NCBI GenBank assembly: GCA_035604335.1
Contig: DATNIT010000166.1
Span: 1-64,000, forward strand
DNA length: 64,000 bases
Direction: 5' to 3'
Source of the DNA: DASZHJ01 sp035604335
GTDB lineage: Bacteria > Pseudomonadota > Alphaproteobacteria > ATCC43930 > CGMCC-115725
In this document: piece by piece, positions 38,359 to 45,822 of the stretch
Layout of the letters: every line of letters starts with the position of its first letter
Numbering within the stretch: the stretch's first letter is position 1
Translations under genes and position numbers: made by a program
Notes under the pieces: generated by a model
Told to the model about the DNA's origin: nothing
Databases searched by the model: none
What the model saw: only the letters and a program-made list of their open reading frames with translations

Positions 38359-38400
38359 ATATTGTGCAACTAGACGAACTGCCCAATCTTTGATCAGCGG

Positions 38401-38416
38401 TTGGATGATAATCCAA
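38401..38416. promoter_or_regulatory. Inverted repeat upstream of dusB-ntrBC
   Basis: TTGGAT (38401-38406), four bases, then ATCCAA (38411-38416): a perfect 6-base dyad centred about 50 bases upstream of the dusB ATG in an AT-rich, promoter-like patch. A second imperfect dyad, TTGCGC-A-GTGCAA, follows at about 38420-38432. Either could be an operator for the ntr operon. NtrC-type sites share GCAC/GTGC elements, but the match is partial. Confidence 0.35.
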
Positions 38417-38555
38417 TTTTTGCGCAGTGCAACATGCGAGTCGAGCCGGCGAATGCCCTCCAATCCCGCGCCAGATCTCTGAGGTTTTGACTTGGCTCAA
38501 TAGCCTCGGGCGTATTTCGCGTTATTTTCCCTAGAGCGATATGGGAGGTAAGCGC

Positions 38556-38927
38556 ATGAGCGACTCGATGGAAATTCAGGAATCCTGGAACTGGCAGGAT
38601 TGGCTCGACATGGTGCTGGGGCTCTGGCTGGCCGTCTCGCCATGGATACTCGATTTCACCGACAGCGATCCCACGCTCACGCGCAACGCGGTCATCGTGG
38701 GCGTCGCGATTGCCGTGCTCAGCGCCCTCACCTTCCTCGCCTATCACATCGTGGAGGAATGGATCGACGTGATCCTGGGCCTCTGGCTCGTCATTTCTCC
38801 TTTGATGCTGTCGGCCTCGGGTAGTGGGGCAGTGGCGGCCGACTTCGTGATCGTGGGCGCGGTCGTGCTGTTGCTGTCCGGCTACGAGATCTGGGCCGCG
38901 CGCCACGGCCATCCGCATCCGGAATGA
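38556..38927 (+). CDS. SPW-repeat membrane protein
   Basis: A 123-residue protein with four hydrophobic helices arranged as two repeats. Each repeat begins with W(Q/I)DxxLGLWL followed by a Ser-Pro pair (AVSPWILDF and VISPLMLSA), the hallmark of the SPW repeat family. Function of the family is unknown. The ATG at 38556 is preceded by GGGAGGT. It is divergent from dusB and converges with the CcsA-like gene 13 bases away. A His-rich end (RHGHPHPE) closes the protein. Confidence 0.85.
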   Translation: MSDSMEIQESWNWQDWLDMVLGLWLAVSPWILDFTDSDPTLTRNAVIVGVAIAVLSALTFLAYHIVEEWIDVILGLWLVISPLMLSASGSGAVAADFVIVGAVVLLLSGYEIWAARHGHPHPE

Positions 38928-38940
38928 GCCGCCCGCGTGC

Positions 38941-39738
38941 TCAACCCATGAGGACGTCGGTGACGAACTTCACGCCGGGATAAGCCAGCGTCAGCAGAAG
39001 ATAGGCGAGCAGGATCCCGCGCGCGGCCTGCTGGCCGCGCACGCCGGTAAACCGATGCGCCGCCAGCAACAAACCGATCGCGACGAACGCCGCGATCGAG
39101 AGCGTCGTCTTGTGATCGAAGACCAGCAGCCGTCCCCGCTCGAAATATTCCGCCGCCATGCCGCTCGCGAGTCCCAGGGCCAGCACGAACTCGCTTGCCG
39201 CGAGCAGCGCCACCTGCAGGTGCTCGCTCTCGACGATGGCCGGAAGCCGTCGCGTTAGAGCCGTCGGGCGCTTGGCCTTGAGCGCGCGCTCCTGCAGAAA
39301 CACGGCCATGCCCGCGACCGCCGCCAGGGTGAGGAGCCCGTAAGTCGCCAGCGCCAGCACGATGTGGATCTCGAACCAGCCTTCGGGGATCGTGCCCGCG
39401 ATCGGTCGCTCCGGCGCGTGCTGCCAGATGAGAGCGACCACGCCGAGCGCGACCAGGTAGGGCACCAGGATCGGCGTGAGCCGCCAGCCTTGCCGCGTCG
39501 CGATCGAGAGTCCCGCGAACAGCACCGTGGTGACCGCGATGGTGAGCCAGAGCGACACGGCAAACCCGGTGTGCCAGGCGCCCCAAAGCTGCGCCGCGGC
39601 CCAGGCCGCCGGACCCACGATCGCCAGCGCCAAGCCCGCCCAGAACGTCCCGTCGCGGTCGTCCCGCTGGCGCAACCGCAGCGCCGCCGCCGGCACCAGC
39701 GTCGCCAGCGCGATCGCACCGTAGATCACGTTCGCCAT
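38941..39738 (-). CDS. CcsA/YpjD-family cytochrome c assembly-like membrane protein
   Basis: A 265-residue integral membrane protein with about eight helices. The segment FEIHIVLALATYGLLTLAAV followed by FLQERALK matches the YpjD/HemX branch of the cytochrome c assembly family, and histidines in the second half could bind haem. Whether it supports cytochrome maturation is unknown for this branch. The ATG at 39738 begins MANVIYGAIALATLVP; a longer frame upstream is arginine-rich shadow. It is divergent from ispDF across 65 bases. Confidence 0.78.
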   Translation of the reverse strand: MANVIYGAIALATLVPAAALRLRQRDDRDGTFWAGLALAIVGPAAWAAAQLWGAWHTGFAVSLWLTIAVTTVLFAGLSIATRQGWRLTPILVPYLVALGVVALIWQHAPERPIAGTIPEGWFEIHIVLALATYGLLTLAAVAGMAVFLQERALKAKRPTALTRRLPAIVESEHLQVALLAASEFVLALGLASGMAAEYFERGRLLVFDHKTTLSIAAFVAIGLLLAAHRFTGVRGQQAARGILLAYLLLTLAYPGVKFVTDVLMG

Positions 39739-39803
39739 GGCGCGACTATAGGCACTCCCGGTGCCTTGGCAATCCGGCCGGCCTTGCTCTAGGGTCGGGC
39801 CGC

Positions 39804-40964
39804 ATGACCTCCTGCATCGCGCTCGTCGTGGCGGCGGGGCGCGGCACCCGGTTGGGCGCACCGCTTCCCAAGCAATACCTGCCGCTCGCCGGCGAGCCGC
39901 TGCTGCGGCACACGCTGCGCGCCCTCGCCTCGCACCCCAGGATCTCCGGGGTGCGCGCGGTCATTCACCCCGACGACCGCGCGCATTATGACGATGCTGC
40001 GCGCGACCTCGATCTCCTGCCGCCGGTGCCAGGCGGCGCGCAGCGTCAGGATTCAGTGCGGCTCGGACTCGAAAGCCTCACCCAGTTGGACCCGACCGTG
40101 GTCGCGATCCACGATGGCGCGCGGCCATTCGTCGACACCGCGCTCATCGACCGCGTGCTCGACGCGGTCGAGCACGCAACCGGGGCGATCCCCGGACTTC
40201 CCGTGGCGGATACGATCAAGCGCGGGCGCGATGGCCGCATCGTCGAGACCGTCGACCGGAGCCAGCTCTGGCGCGCGCAGACGCCGCAGGCTTTTCGATT
40301 TCGCGAGATCCTGGCGGCGCATCGCGCGGCACAAGGGCTCGAGCTCTCGGACGACGCCGCGGTCGCCGAGCGCGCGGGTCTTGCAGTCGGCTTGGTCATG
40401 GGCAGCGAGGCCAATCTCAAAGTGACGACGCCCGACGATCTCGCGCGAGCGGAAGGCATGCTCTTGGCGCGGCTCGGGGACATCCGGACCGGCCAGGGCT
40501 TCGACGTGCACCCGCTCGGCACCGGCGACCACATCTGGCTCTGCGGAATCAAGGTTGCGCATGAGCGCGCGCTGATCGGACATTCGGATGCCGACGTCGG
40601 CCTGCACGCCATCACCGATGCGATCCTCGGAGCGCTCGGCGCCGGCGATATTGGCCAGCATTTCCCGCCGAGCGATCCGAAGTGGCGCGGCGCCGCCTCC
40701 GACCAGTTCCTCCGCCACGCGGCGGCGCTGGTTGCAAGGCGAGGCGGCCGGATCGCTCATGTGGACGTGACCCTGATTTGCGAGCGGCCAAAGGTGAGTC
40801 CGCATCGTCAGGCGATGATCGCGCGGGTCGCGGATATCCTGGGCCTCGCACCGGATCGGGTCAGCGTCAAAGCCACCACCACCGAGAAATTGGGCTTCAC
40901 CGGCCGCGAGGAGGGCATCGCGGCACAAGCCATCGCGACCATCCGATTGCCCAGCGGCCCGTGA
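39804..40964 (+). CDS. ispDF: Bifunctional IspD/IspF isoprenoid synthesis enzyme
   Basis: A 386-residue fusion of two MEP-pathway enzymes. Residues 1-225 are IspD (MEP cytidylyltransferase): the nucleotide loop VVAAGRGTRLG, then IHDGARPFVD and RAQTPQAFRF. Residues 226-386 are IspF (2-C-methyl-erythritol 2,4-cyclodiphosphate synthase): metal ligands in GFDVHPL, then HSDADVGLHAITDAILGA and KATTTEKLGFTGR. The fusion is typical of alphaproteobacteria. In many relatives cinA or pgpA follows directly; here a denitrification block lies between (41059-44325). Confidence 0.96.
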   Translation: MTSCIALVVAAGRGTRLGAPLPKQYLPLAGEPLLRHTLRALASHPRISGVRAVIHPDDRAHYDDAARDLDLLPPVPGGAQRQDSVRLGLESLTQLDPTVVAIHDGARPFVDTALIDRVLDAVEHATGAIPGLPVADTIKRGRDGRIVETVDRSQLWRAQTPQAFRFREILAAHRAAQGLELSDDAAVAERAGLAVGLVMGSEANLKVTTPDDLARAEGMLLARLGDIRTGQGFDVHPLGTGDHIWLCGIKVAHERALIGHSDADVGLHAITDAILGALGAGDIGQHFPPSDPKWRGAASDQFLRHAAALVARRGGRIAHVDVTLICERPKVSPHRQAMIARVADILGLAPDRVSVKATTTEKLGFTGREEGIAAQAIATIRLPSGP

Positions 40965-41058
40965 CGCGGGCTCGCCGCCTGGGCATCCGGAAAACCCCCT
41001 ATTGGCGTGAAACCAGGGCGCCTTTAGCTTCCGAGCACATGCCGGCGAGGTTTCCCCT

Positions 41059-41763
41059 GTGACCCTCAATCTGCGCCCCGATCGATCCATCCTGACGAAC
41101 GTGCCGCTGTTCCACGGGCTCGATGAGGCTCAGCAGGACGCGGTGCTGGCGCAGGCCCATACGCGGCGCGTGCCGAAAGGCGGCACCGCATTCGACGAGG
41201 GTTCGGACGCGACGGCCCTTTTCGTGCTGGTGTCCGGGCACATGAAGGCGGTCAAGACGACGCCATCCGGCCAGCAGGCGGTGGTTCACTTCATCAATCC
41301 CAACGACTTCTTCGGCTGTGTCGCCTTGATGGGCTATCCCGCATATCCCGCGACGGCGGTGGCGGTGGTCGATAGCGTCGTGCTCGCCTGGGACATTACG
41401 GTGCTCAAGCAGCTCATGGCGACTCATCCGCAAATCGCCGCGAACGCGCTGCCCGGCCTCGGGGACCGGTTGCGGGATGCCCACAAGCAATTTCTCGAGC
41501 TCTCGACCGAGCGGGTCGAGCGCCGCGTCGCGCACGCTCTCCTGCGCTTGGTGCGGCACGCCGGCAAGAAGGTCGACGGCGGCGTCGAGATCGATTTTCC
41601 GGTGACGCGCCAGGAAATCGCCGAAATGATCGGCACCACGCTTCACACGGTGAGCCGCGTCCTCTCGGCCTGGGAGAGTCAGGGGATCCTCGAGGGTGGC
41701 CGCCAGAGGATCGTCGTCAAGAAACCGCACGCCTTGGTCGCGATCGCCGAAGAGCTGGGCTGA
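41059..41763 (+). CDS. Crp/Fnr-family regulator, NnrR/Dnr-like
   Basis: A 234-residue regulator with a cNMP-type barrel, dimer helix and winged helix. The DNA-reading helix GTTLHTVSRVLSAWE keeps the Ser-Arg pair used by FNR to read TTGAT-type half-sites, with His where FNR has Glu. Only one cysteine (FFGCVAL) is present, so it cannot hold an FNR-type iron-sulfur cluster and does not look like an oxygen-sensing FNR. This type usually senses nitric oxide. It converges with nnrS 11 bases away and stands beside nirK, whose promoter has an FNR-type box. Confidence 0.87.
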   Translation: MTLNLRPDRSILTNVPLFHGLDEAQQDAVLAQAHTRRVPKGGTAFDEGSDATALFVLVSGHMKAVKTTPSGQQAVVHFINPNDFFGCVALMGYPAYPATAVAVVDSVVLAWDITVLKQLMATHPQIAANALPGLGDRLRDAHKQFLELSTERVERRVAHALLRLVRHAGKKVDGGVEIDFPVTRQEIAEMIGTTLHTVSRVLSAWESQGILEGGRQRIVVKKPHALVAIAEELG

Positions 41764-41774
41764 GTGTGTTCGTC

Positions 41775-42998
41775 TTACCCGGACTGACCGTCCACGCGCG
41801 GCCGGATCAAGATCGGCGCGTAGACCGCCAGGAAGAGCGCGAAGGCCAGCGACCACACGAACCCGGAGCCTGCCATCGCGTAAGGCGCGGCCATCGGCAG
41901 CAGCGGCGCCGCGAGGCGCAGGACAGCGGCGAGCGAGACCAGCGAATAGGCCGCCACCGTGATTGGATGCGCGTCGAGCTTCCGGCCGGTGTGACCGAGC
42001 GCCGCACGGGACATCACCGCCATCAACATCGTGCCGACGGCACCGACGGTCAGCGCGTGGAGCGCCGCGGTCTCGGGCAGCCAGTCCAGGAACGCTGAGC
42101 CTCCCTTGAGCGCGAGTGCGGCCACGAGCCAGGCATACCCGACGTGCAGGACCAGCAGGATGGGCATGCGCACCGTCGCCTGCCCCCGCCACAGGGACAG
42201 CCTCGCAGCCTGGACGAGCGTGGCGGCGAGCGCTACCGCACCCGTAACGACACCGTCGCCGAAAGCGATCTCCGCGATCAACAAGAGTGCCATCGAGCCG
42301 ATTGCGAGCCGATCGAGTGCCGCGAAGGATCGCGGAAGCTTCCGCTCGCCGCGAAGCTTCAGGTAGGTCGTCGTGAAGGCCGGCACGATCCGCCCGGCGA
42401 TGACCGTAATGAGGAGTGCAAGAATGTCGATGCCCACGCGCGCGCCGCGCGAGCCCGTCGACGCGTCGATGCCCAGGGACGCGCCGGCGAGTTCCGCCTG
42501 CATGGCAAGATCGGCGCCCCAGAGCGCGAACAACACCACAAGCAGGAATGCGTTGCGGCCGATCCCGGCGCGCAGCAAGGGAGGTGCCACGAGAGCCGCG
42601 AGCATCGGCAGGAATGCGAGATCGATCGCGGCCGCTACGGCGGGCGGCACGGCGCTGCCCGCGTGCATGGCGATGCGGCCCAGCAACCACACGCCCGCGA
42701 GCGTCATCAGCGGCAAGCCGCGCACATAGGCCGCTCCGGTCCAGTTCGGCACGGCGGTCAGGAAGAACCCGGCAAGTCCCGCGGCGGCAAACCCGAAGAT
42801 CATCTCGTGCGCGTGCCAGAGCGTCGGGCTGGCGATCGGGAGCGGAGCGATGACGCCGGAATAAGTCAGGATCCACTCCACGACCGCGCACGAGGCATAA
42901 AGCGGCGCCAAGAGGAAGAACACGCGAAAGCCCGCTTCGAACAACGCGAAGCGCCGGATCGGCGGAGAGATCGGCTCTGCAAGCGGAACCGCGCGCAT
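41775..42998 (-). CDS. nnrS: NnrS-family haem-copper membrane protein
   Basis: A 407-residue membrane protein with about twelve helices. The N-terminal part has LAPLYASCAVVEW, WHAHEMIFGFAAAGLAGFFLTAVPNW, and later GRIVPAFTTTYL, standard NnrS signatures including the helix histidines. NnrS appears with denitrification genes and protects against nitric oxide; its exact chemistry is unclear. Its ATG overlaps the stop of the DUF1858 gene by one base (TGATG). Longer in-frame extension upstream overlaps nirK and is shadow. Confidence 0.92.
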   Translation of the reverse strand: MRAVPLAEPISPPIRRFALFEAGFRVFFLLAPLYASCAVVEWILTYSGVIAPLPIASPTLWHAHEMIFGFAAAGLAGFFLTAVPNWTGAAYVRGLPLMTLAGVWLLGRIAMHAGSAVPPAVAAAIDLAFLPMLAALVAPPLLRAGIGRNAFLLVVLFALWGADLAMQAELAGASLGIDASTGSRGARVGIDILALLITVIAGRIVPAFTTTYLKLRGERKLPRSFAALDRLAIGSMALLLIAEIAFGDGVVTGAVALAATLVQAARLSLWRGQATVRMPILLVLHVGYAWLVAALALKGGSAFLDWLPETAALHALTVGAVGTMLMAVMSRAALGHTGRKLDAHPITVAAYSLVSLAAVLRLAAPLLPMAAPYAMAGSGFVWSLAFALFLAVYAPILIRPRVDGQSG

Positions 42999-43258
42999 CA
43001 ACCGAGCCCCTTCGCCCGCGCCGTAGCATCGCCGGAAGCGGCATTTTGTATTTCCTCGAGCAGCTCGCTCTCCGGGAGCCCATAGCTCCGGGCGGCGGCG
43101 GCGAGCGTCTGAAACGGCGCCATGATGCAGCCGACGCAGGCCATCTTGCGCCGGATGAAGACTCGCGCCGTCGCCGGCCAGCGCGCCATGATCTCTTCCA
43201 CGGAGTGATCGAGGCTCGGCATCTCGGATCGAGCGTTCATGTCTGCCGTCGTCGTCAT
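42998..43258 (-). CDS. DUF1858 (redox disulfide) protein
   Basis: An 86-residue protein with the DUF1858 domain: SVEEIMARWPATARVFIRR followed by the paired cysteines Cys41 and Cys44 (MACVGCIMAPF). The domain also forms the N-terminus of ScdA/RIC-type iron-sulfur repair proteins and is found beside hybrid-cluster and denitrification proteins. The redox or metal-handling role is inferred. Its start overlaps the nirK stop as ATGA and its stop overlaps the nnrS start as TGATG, so it is coupled on both sides. Confidence 0.85.
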   Translation of the reverse strand: MTTTADMNARSEMPSLDHSVEEIMARWPATARVFIRRKMACVGCIMAPFQTLAAAARSYGLPESELLEEIQNAASGDATARAKGLG

Positions 43259-44325
43259 TGCGCAGCGCGGCGGGGCTCGAGCCCTTCCTTGAAGATCTCC
43301 GGCTGCTGCGGTCCCTCGACATGAATGATCCCGCCGAGCCCGCGTTCCTCGCGCACCAGGGCATGATCGACCAGCACAAAATCACCGGGGACGGCCATCG
43401 TGAGCTCGACCATCGCCGCCCCTCCCGGCGGCACGCTGATGGTTTGCACGTCGGCTATGGGCGCCGCCATAAAGGATCCCGTCGCGTACGCCTTGTCGAA
43501 AATCGCGCCGATCACGTGGAACGCCGAGGTGTAGTTCGGCCCGCCGACGCCGAAGTAGATGCGGACGGTCTCGCCGACCTTGGCGTTCATCTTGTGAGCG
43601 CCCTTGAGCGCGCCCGCGGCGCCGTTGAAGACGAAGTACTCCGGCCGCTCGTTCATCAGCTTGTCCACGCTGAAGCTGGATTCGCCCTTCGTGCCGAAGG
43701 GCTCCTCGGTGTAGAGCTCGCCCTGCATGACGTAGAACTCGTGGTCGACCGTCTCGAGTCCGTCCTCTGGCTCGACCAGGATCATCCCGTACATGCCGGA
43801 CGCGATGTGCTGCGACACCATCGGCGTGGCGCAATGATAAACGTAGAGGCCGGCCTTGAGCGCCTTGAAGGTGAAGCCTTTTTCCTCGCCCGGCATCGCC
43901 ATGGTCGCGTGGCCGCCGCCGTGCATGCCCGTCACCGCGTGGAAATCGACGTTGTGCATCATCATGTTGCCGTCTCTGTTCTTGAGGTGCACCTCGACGG
44001 TGTCGCCGACGCGCACGCGAACCAGCGGCCCTGGAACCTTGCCGTTGAAGGTCCAGTATTTGTAGGTGGTGCCATCATCGAGCTTTCCCTCGAGCTCGAT
44101 GGTTTCGAGATCGACGCGCAGCATTGCCGGCGTGCGCCGCGCGATCGGCGGCGGCAGGTCCGTGGGATCGCGGACGATGTCGGCCACGGCGCCCACGCTC
44201 GACTGCGCTGTTGCTGGCGCGACCTGTTGCTCCTGCGCGAAGGTGGGATGTGCCAATCCCAGGGCCGTCGCGAACGCTAGGATGCTGACGGTTCCCCTGA
44301 GGGATTTGAGGGGAAGAGTGGACAT
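43255..44325 (-). CDS. nirK: Copper-containing nitrite reductase
   Basis: A 356-residue periplasmic enzyme that reduces nitrite to nitric oxide. A Sec signal peptide ends at about Ala30. Type 1 copper ligands are His124, Cys165, His173 and Met178 (MHNVDFHAVTG; YHCATPMVSQHIASGMYG). Type 2 ligands are His129, His164 and His321 (VDHALVRE). The catalytic Asp127 and His270 (AFHVIGAIF) are present. The YHCATPMVSQ loop resembles class II rather than class I NirK (inference). An FNR-type box lies about 75 bases upstream of the ATG. It heads the nirK-DUF1858-nnrS operon. Confidence 0.96.
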   Translation of the reverse strand: MSTLPLKSLRGTVSILAFATALGLAHPTFAQEQQVAPATAQSSVGAVADIVRDPTDLPPPIARRTPAMLRVDLETIELEGKLDDGTTYKYWTFNGKVPGPLVRVRVGDTVEVHLKNRDGNMMMHNVDFHAVTGMHGGGHATMAMPGEEKGFTFKALKAGLYVYHCATPMVSQHIASGMYGMILVEPEDGLETVDHEFYVMQGELYTEEPFGTKGESSFSVDKLMNERPEYFVFNGAAGALKGAHKMNAKVGETVRIYFGVGGPNYTSAFHVIGAIFDKAYATGSFMAAPIADVQTISVPPGGAAMVELTMAVPGDFVLVDHALVREERGLGGIIHVEGPQQPEIFKEGLEPRRAAQ

Positions 44326-44393
44326 GGCTGACCTCCAATGCTCGGTCGTGGTTCGTCTGGGCCAATAGATGAGCCATTCGGTGCTATGGTTCT

Positions 44394-44407
44394 TTGATGC
44401 AGAGCAA
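44394..44407. promoter_or_regulatory. FNR/NnrR-type box upstream of nirK
   Basis: TTGAT (44394-44398), GCAG, then AGCAA (44403-44407): nine of ten positions match the FNR/Dnr consensus TTGAT-N4-ATCAA. It is centred about 75 bases upstream of the nirK start, which would suit activation at -41.5 with a 35-base leader. The nearby Crp/Fnr-family gene at 41059 is the natural candidate regulator. The cinA gene on the opposite strand starts only 37 bases away, so the site could influence both. Confidence 0.55.
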
Positions 44408-44443
44408 ACTCAGGGCGTTTTCTAACGATCGCCGGATAACCGC

Positions 44444-44938
44444 GTGATGAACAAAGAAATCCAGGGATTATCGGAGACCGTGCTGAGCGCGTGCCGCGAG
44501 GCTCGGTTGAAGCTGGCAACGGCCGAATCCTGCACCGGGGGTCTCGTTGCCGCCGCACTCACGGACATCGCGGGATCGTCGGACGTCGTGGAGCGCGGAT
44601 TCGTGACCTATTCGAACGAGGCGAAGATCGAGCTCCTCGGCGTGCCGGCCACCATGATCGCCGCCCATGGCGCCGTGAGCGCCCAAGTAGCGACCGCCAT
44701 GGTTCAGGGAGCGCTCGCTCGGGCGCCCGTCGACCTTGCGGTCTCGATCACGGGGATTGCCGGGCCCGGCGGTGCCACCTCGGGCAAACCGGTGGGCCTC
44801 GTCTATTTCGGGATCGCGCGCAAGGGCGGCGCGGCCCGGGTCGAGCGTCACACCTTCCACGGCGACCGCGCGGCCGTGCGCGCGGCTGCCACCGAGCGGG
44901 CTCTCGAGCTGCTGCTGGAAGCGGTCCGCGGCCCGTAA
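44444..44938 (+). CDS. pncC: CinA-family nicotinamide-nucleotide amidohydrolase
   Basis: A 164-residue protein equal to the C-terminal CinA domain. It converts NMN to nicotinate mononucleotide in the pyridine salvage cycle. The signatures are LATAESCTGGLVAAALTDIAGSS, YSNEAKIELLGV and GIAGPGGATSGKPVGLVYFG. The N-terminal COG1058 domain of full CinA is absent, as usual for alphaproteobacterial stand-alone forms. It sits next to nadC and nadA on the opposite strand, seven bases from nadC, so NAD recycling and synthesis are neighbours. The nirK promoter region lies just upstream. Confidence 0.93.
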   Translation: MMNKEIQGLSETVLSACREARLKLATAESCTGGLVAAALTDIAGSSDVVERGFVTYSNEAKIELLGVPATMIAAHGAVSAQVATAMVQGALARAPVDLAVSITGIAGPGGATSGKPVGLVYFGIARKGGAARVERHTFHGDRAAVRAAATERALELLLEAVRGP

Positions 44939-44945
44939 CAGCCGG

Positions 44946-45809
44946 TCAGATCGGCTCGAAATCGAGGCCGATGTCGAGGATCGGCGCGCTGTGGGTGATC
45001 CAGCCGCAGGAGATTACGTCGACGCCGGTGGCGGCGATCTCGGCCGCGGTCTCCGCGGTGATGCGGCCCGAGGCTTCCACGATGGCGCCGCCGTCGACGA
45101 TCGCGACCGCCTCGCGCATCTGCGCCGGCGTCATGTTGTCGAGCAGGATCGCGTCGGCGCCCGCCGCCAGCGCCGCGCCGAGCTGATCGATGTGATCGAC
45201 CTCGACCTCCACCTTCACCATGTGACCGAGCGAGGCCTTCGCTTTTTCGATCGCTGCGCGGATGCCGCCGGCGACCACGATGTGATTGTCCTTGAGCAGC
45301 ACCCCGTCATCGAGGCCGAAGCGGTGGTTGACGCCGCCGCCGAGCCGGACCGCGTACTTCTCGAGCGCACGCAGTCCCGGTGTCGTCTTGCGCGTGCAGG
45401 CGATCCGCGCCGGGTAGCCCGCCACGGCATCGACGATCTCCCGTGTCGCCGTGGCGACGCCGGAGAGGTGGCAGAGAAAATTGAGCGCCACCCGCTCGGC
45501 CGTCAGTAGCGCCCTCGCCCGCCCGCTCACCGTTGCGATCGGCCGGTTCGCCCCGACCGTTGTGCCGTCGGCGCATGCGACCTCGATCTGCGCGTCGGGA
45601 TCGAGCAGGCGAAAGGCGATCGTGGCGACACCGAGGCCGGCCACCACGCCGGCTTTGCGTGCATTGAGCAGGCCCCGGACGCGCGCGTCCTTGGGCACGA
45701 TGGTGTCCGTCGTGAGGTCGCCCGCCCGGCCGAGATCCTCGGCAAGCGCCGCCCGCACCAACGGCTCGATCAAGAAGGCCTGTGGAGCCGCGATGTTCAA
45801 TCGATCCAT
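44946..45809 (-). CDS. nadC: Quinolinate phosphoribosyltransferase
   Basis: A 287-residue enzyme that converts quinolinate and PRPP to nicotinate mononucleotide. Typical segments are VALNFLCHLSGVATATREIV, CTRKTTPGLRALEKYAVRLGGG, GLDDGVLLKDNH and EVEVDHIDQL, with VDVISCGWITHSAP near the end. It lies 13 bases downstream of nadA on the same strand. In related operons nadB usually lies between nadA and nadC; it is absent here. The neighbouring pncC gene gives the same product by salvage. Confidence 0.96.
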   Translation of the reverse strand: MDRLNIAAPQAFLIEPLVRAALAEDLGRAGDLTTDTIVPKDARVRGLLNARKAGVVAGLGVATIAFRLLDPDAQIEVACADGTTVGANRPIATVSGRARALLTAERVALNFLCHLSGVATATREIVDAVAGYPARIACTRKTTPGLRALEKYAVRLGGGVNHRFGLDDGVLLKDNHIVVAGGIRAAIEKAKASLGHMVKVEVEVDHIDQLGAALAAGADAILLDNMTPAQMREAVAIVDGGAIVEASGRITAETAAEIAATGVDVISCGWITHSAPILDIGLDFEPI

Positions 45810-45822
45810 GGCGCTCCCTCCC

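Noticed and set aside
40999..43083. 694-codon minus-strand open frame across the Crp/Fnr and nnrS genes
   Set aside because: It is a GC-rich shadow of real genes on both strands, with arginine-rich composition and no domain.
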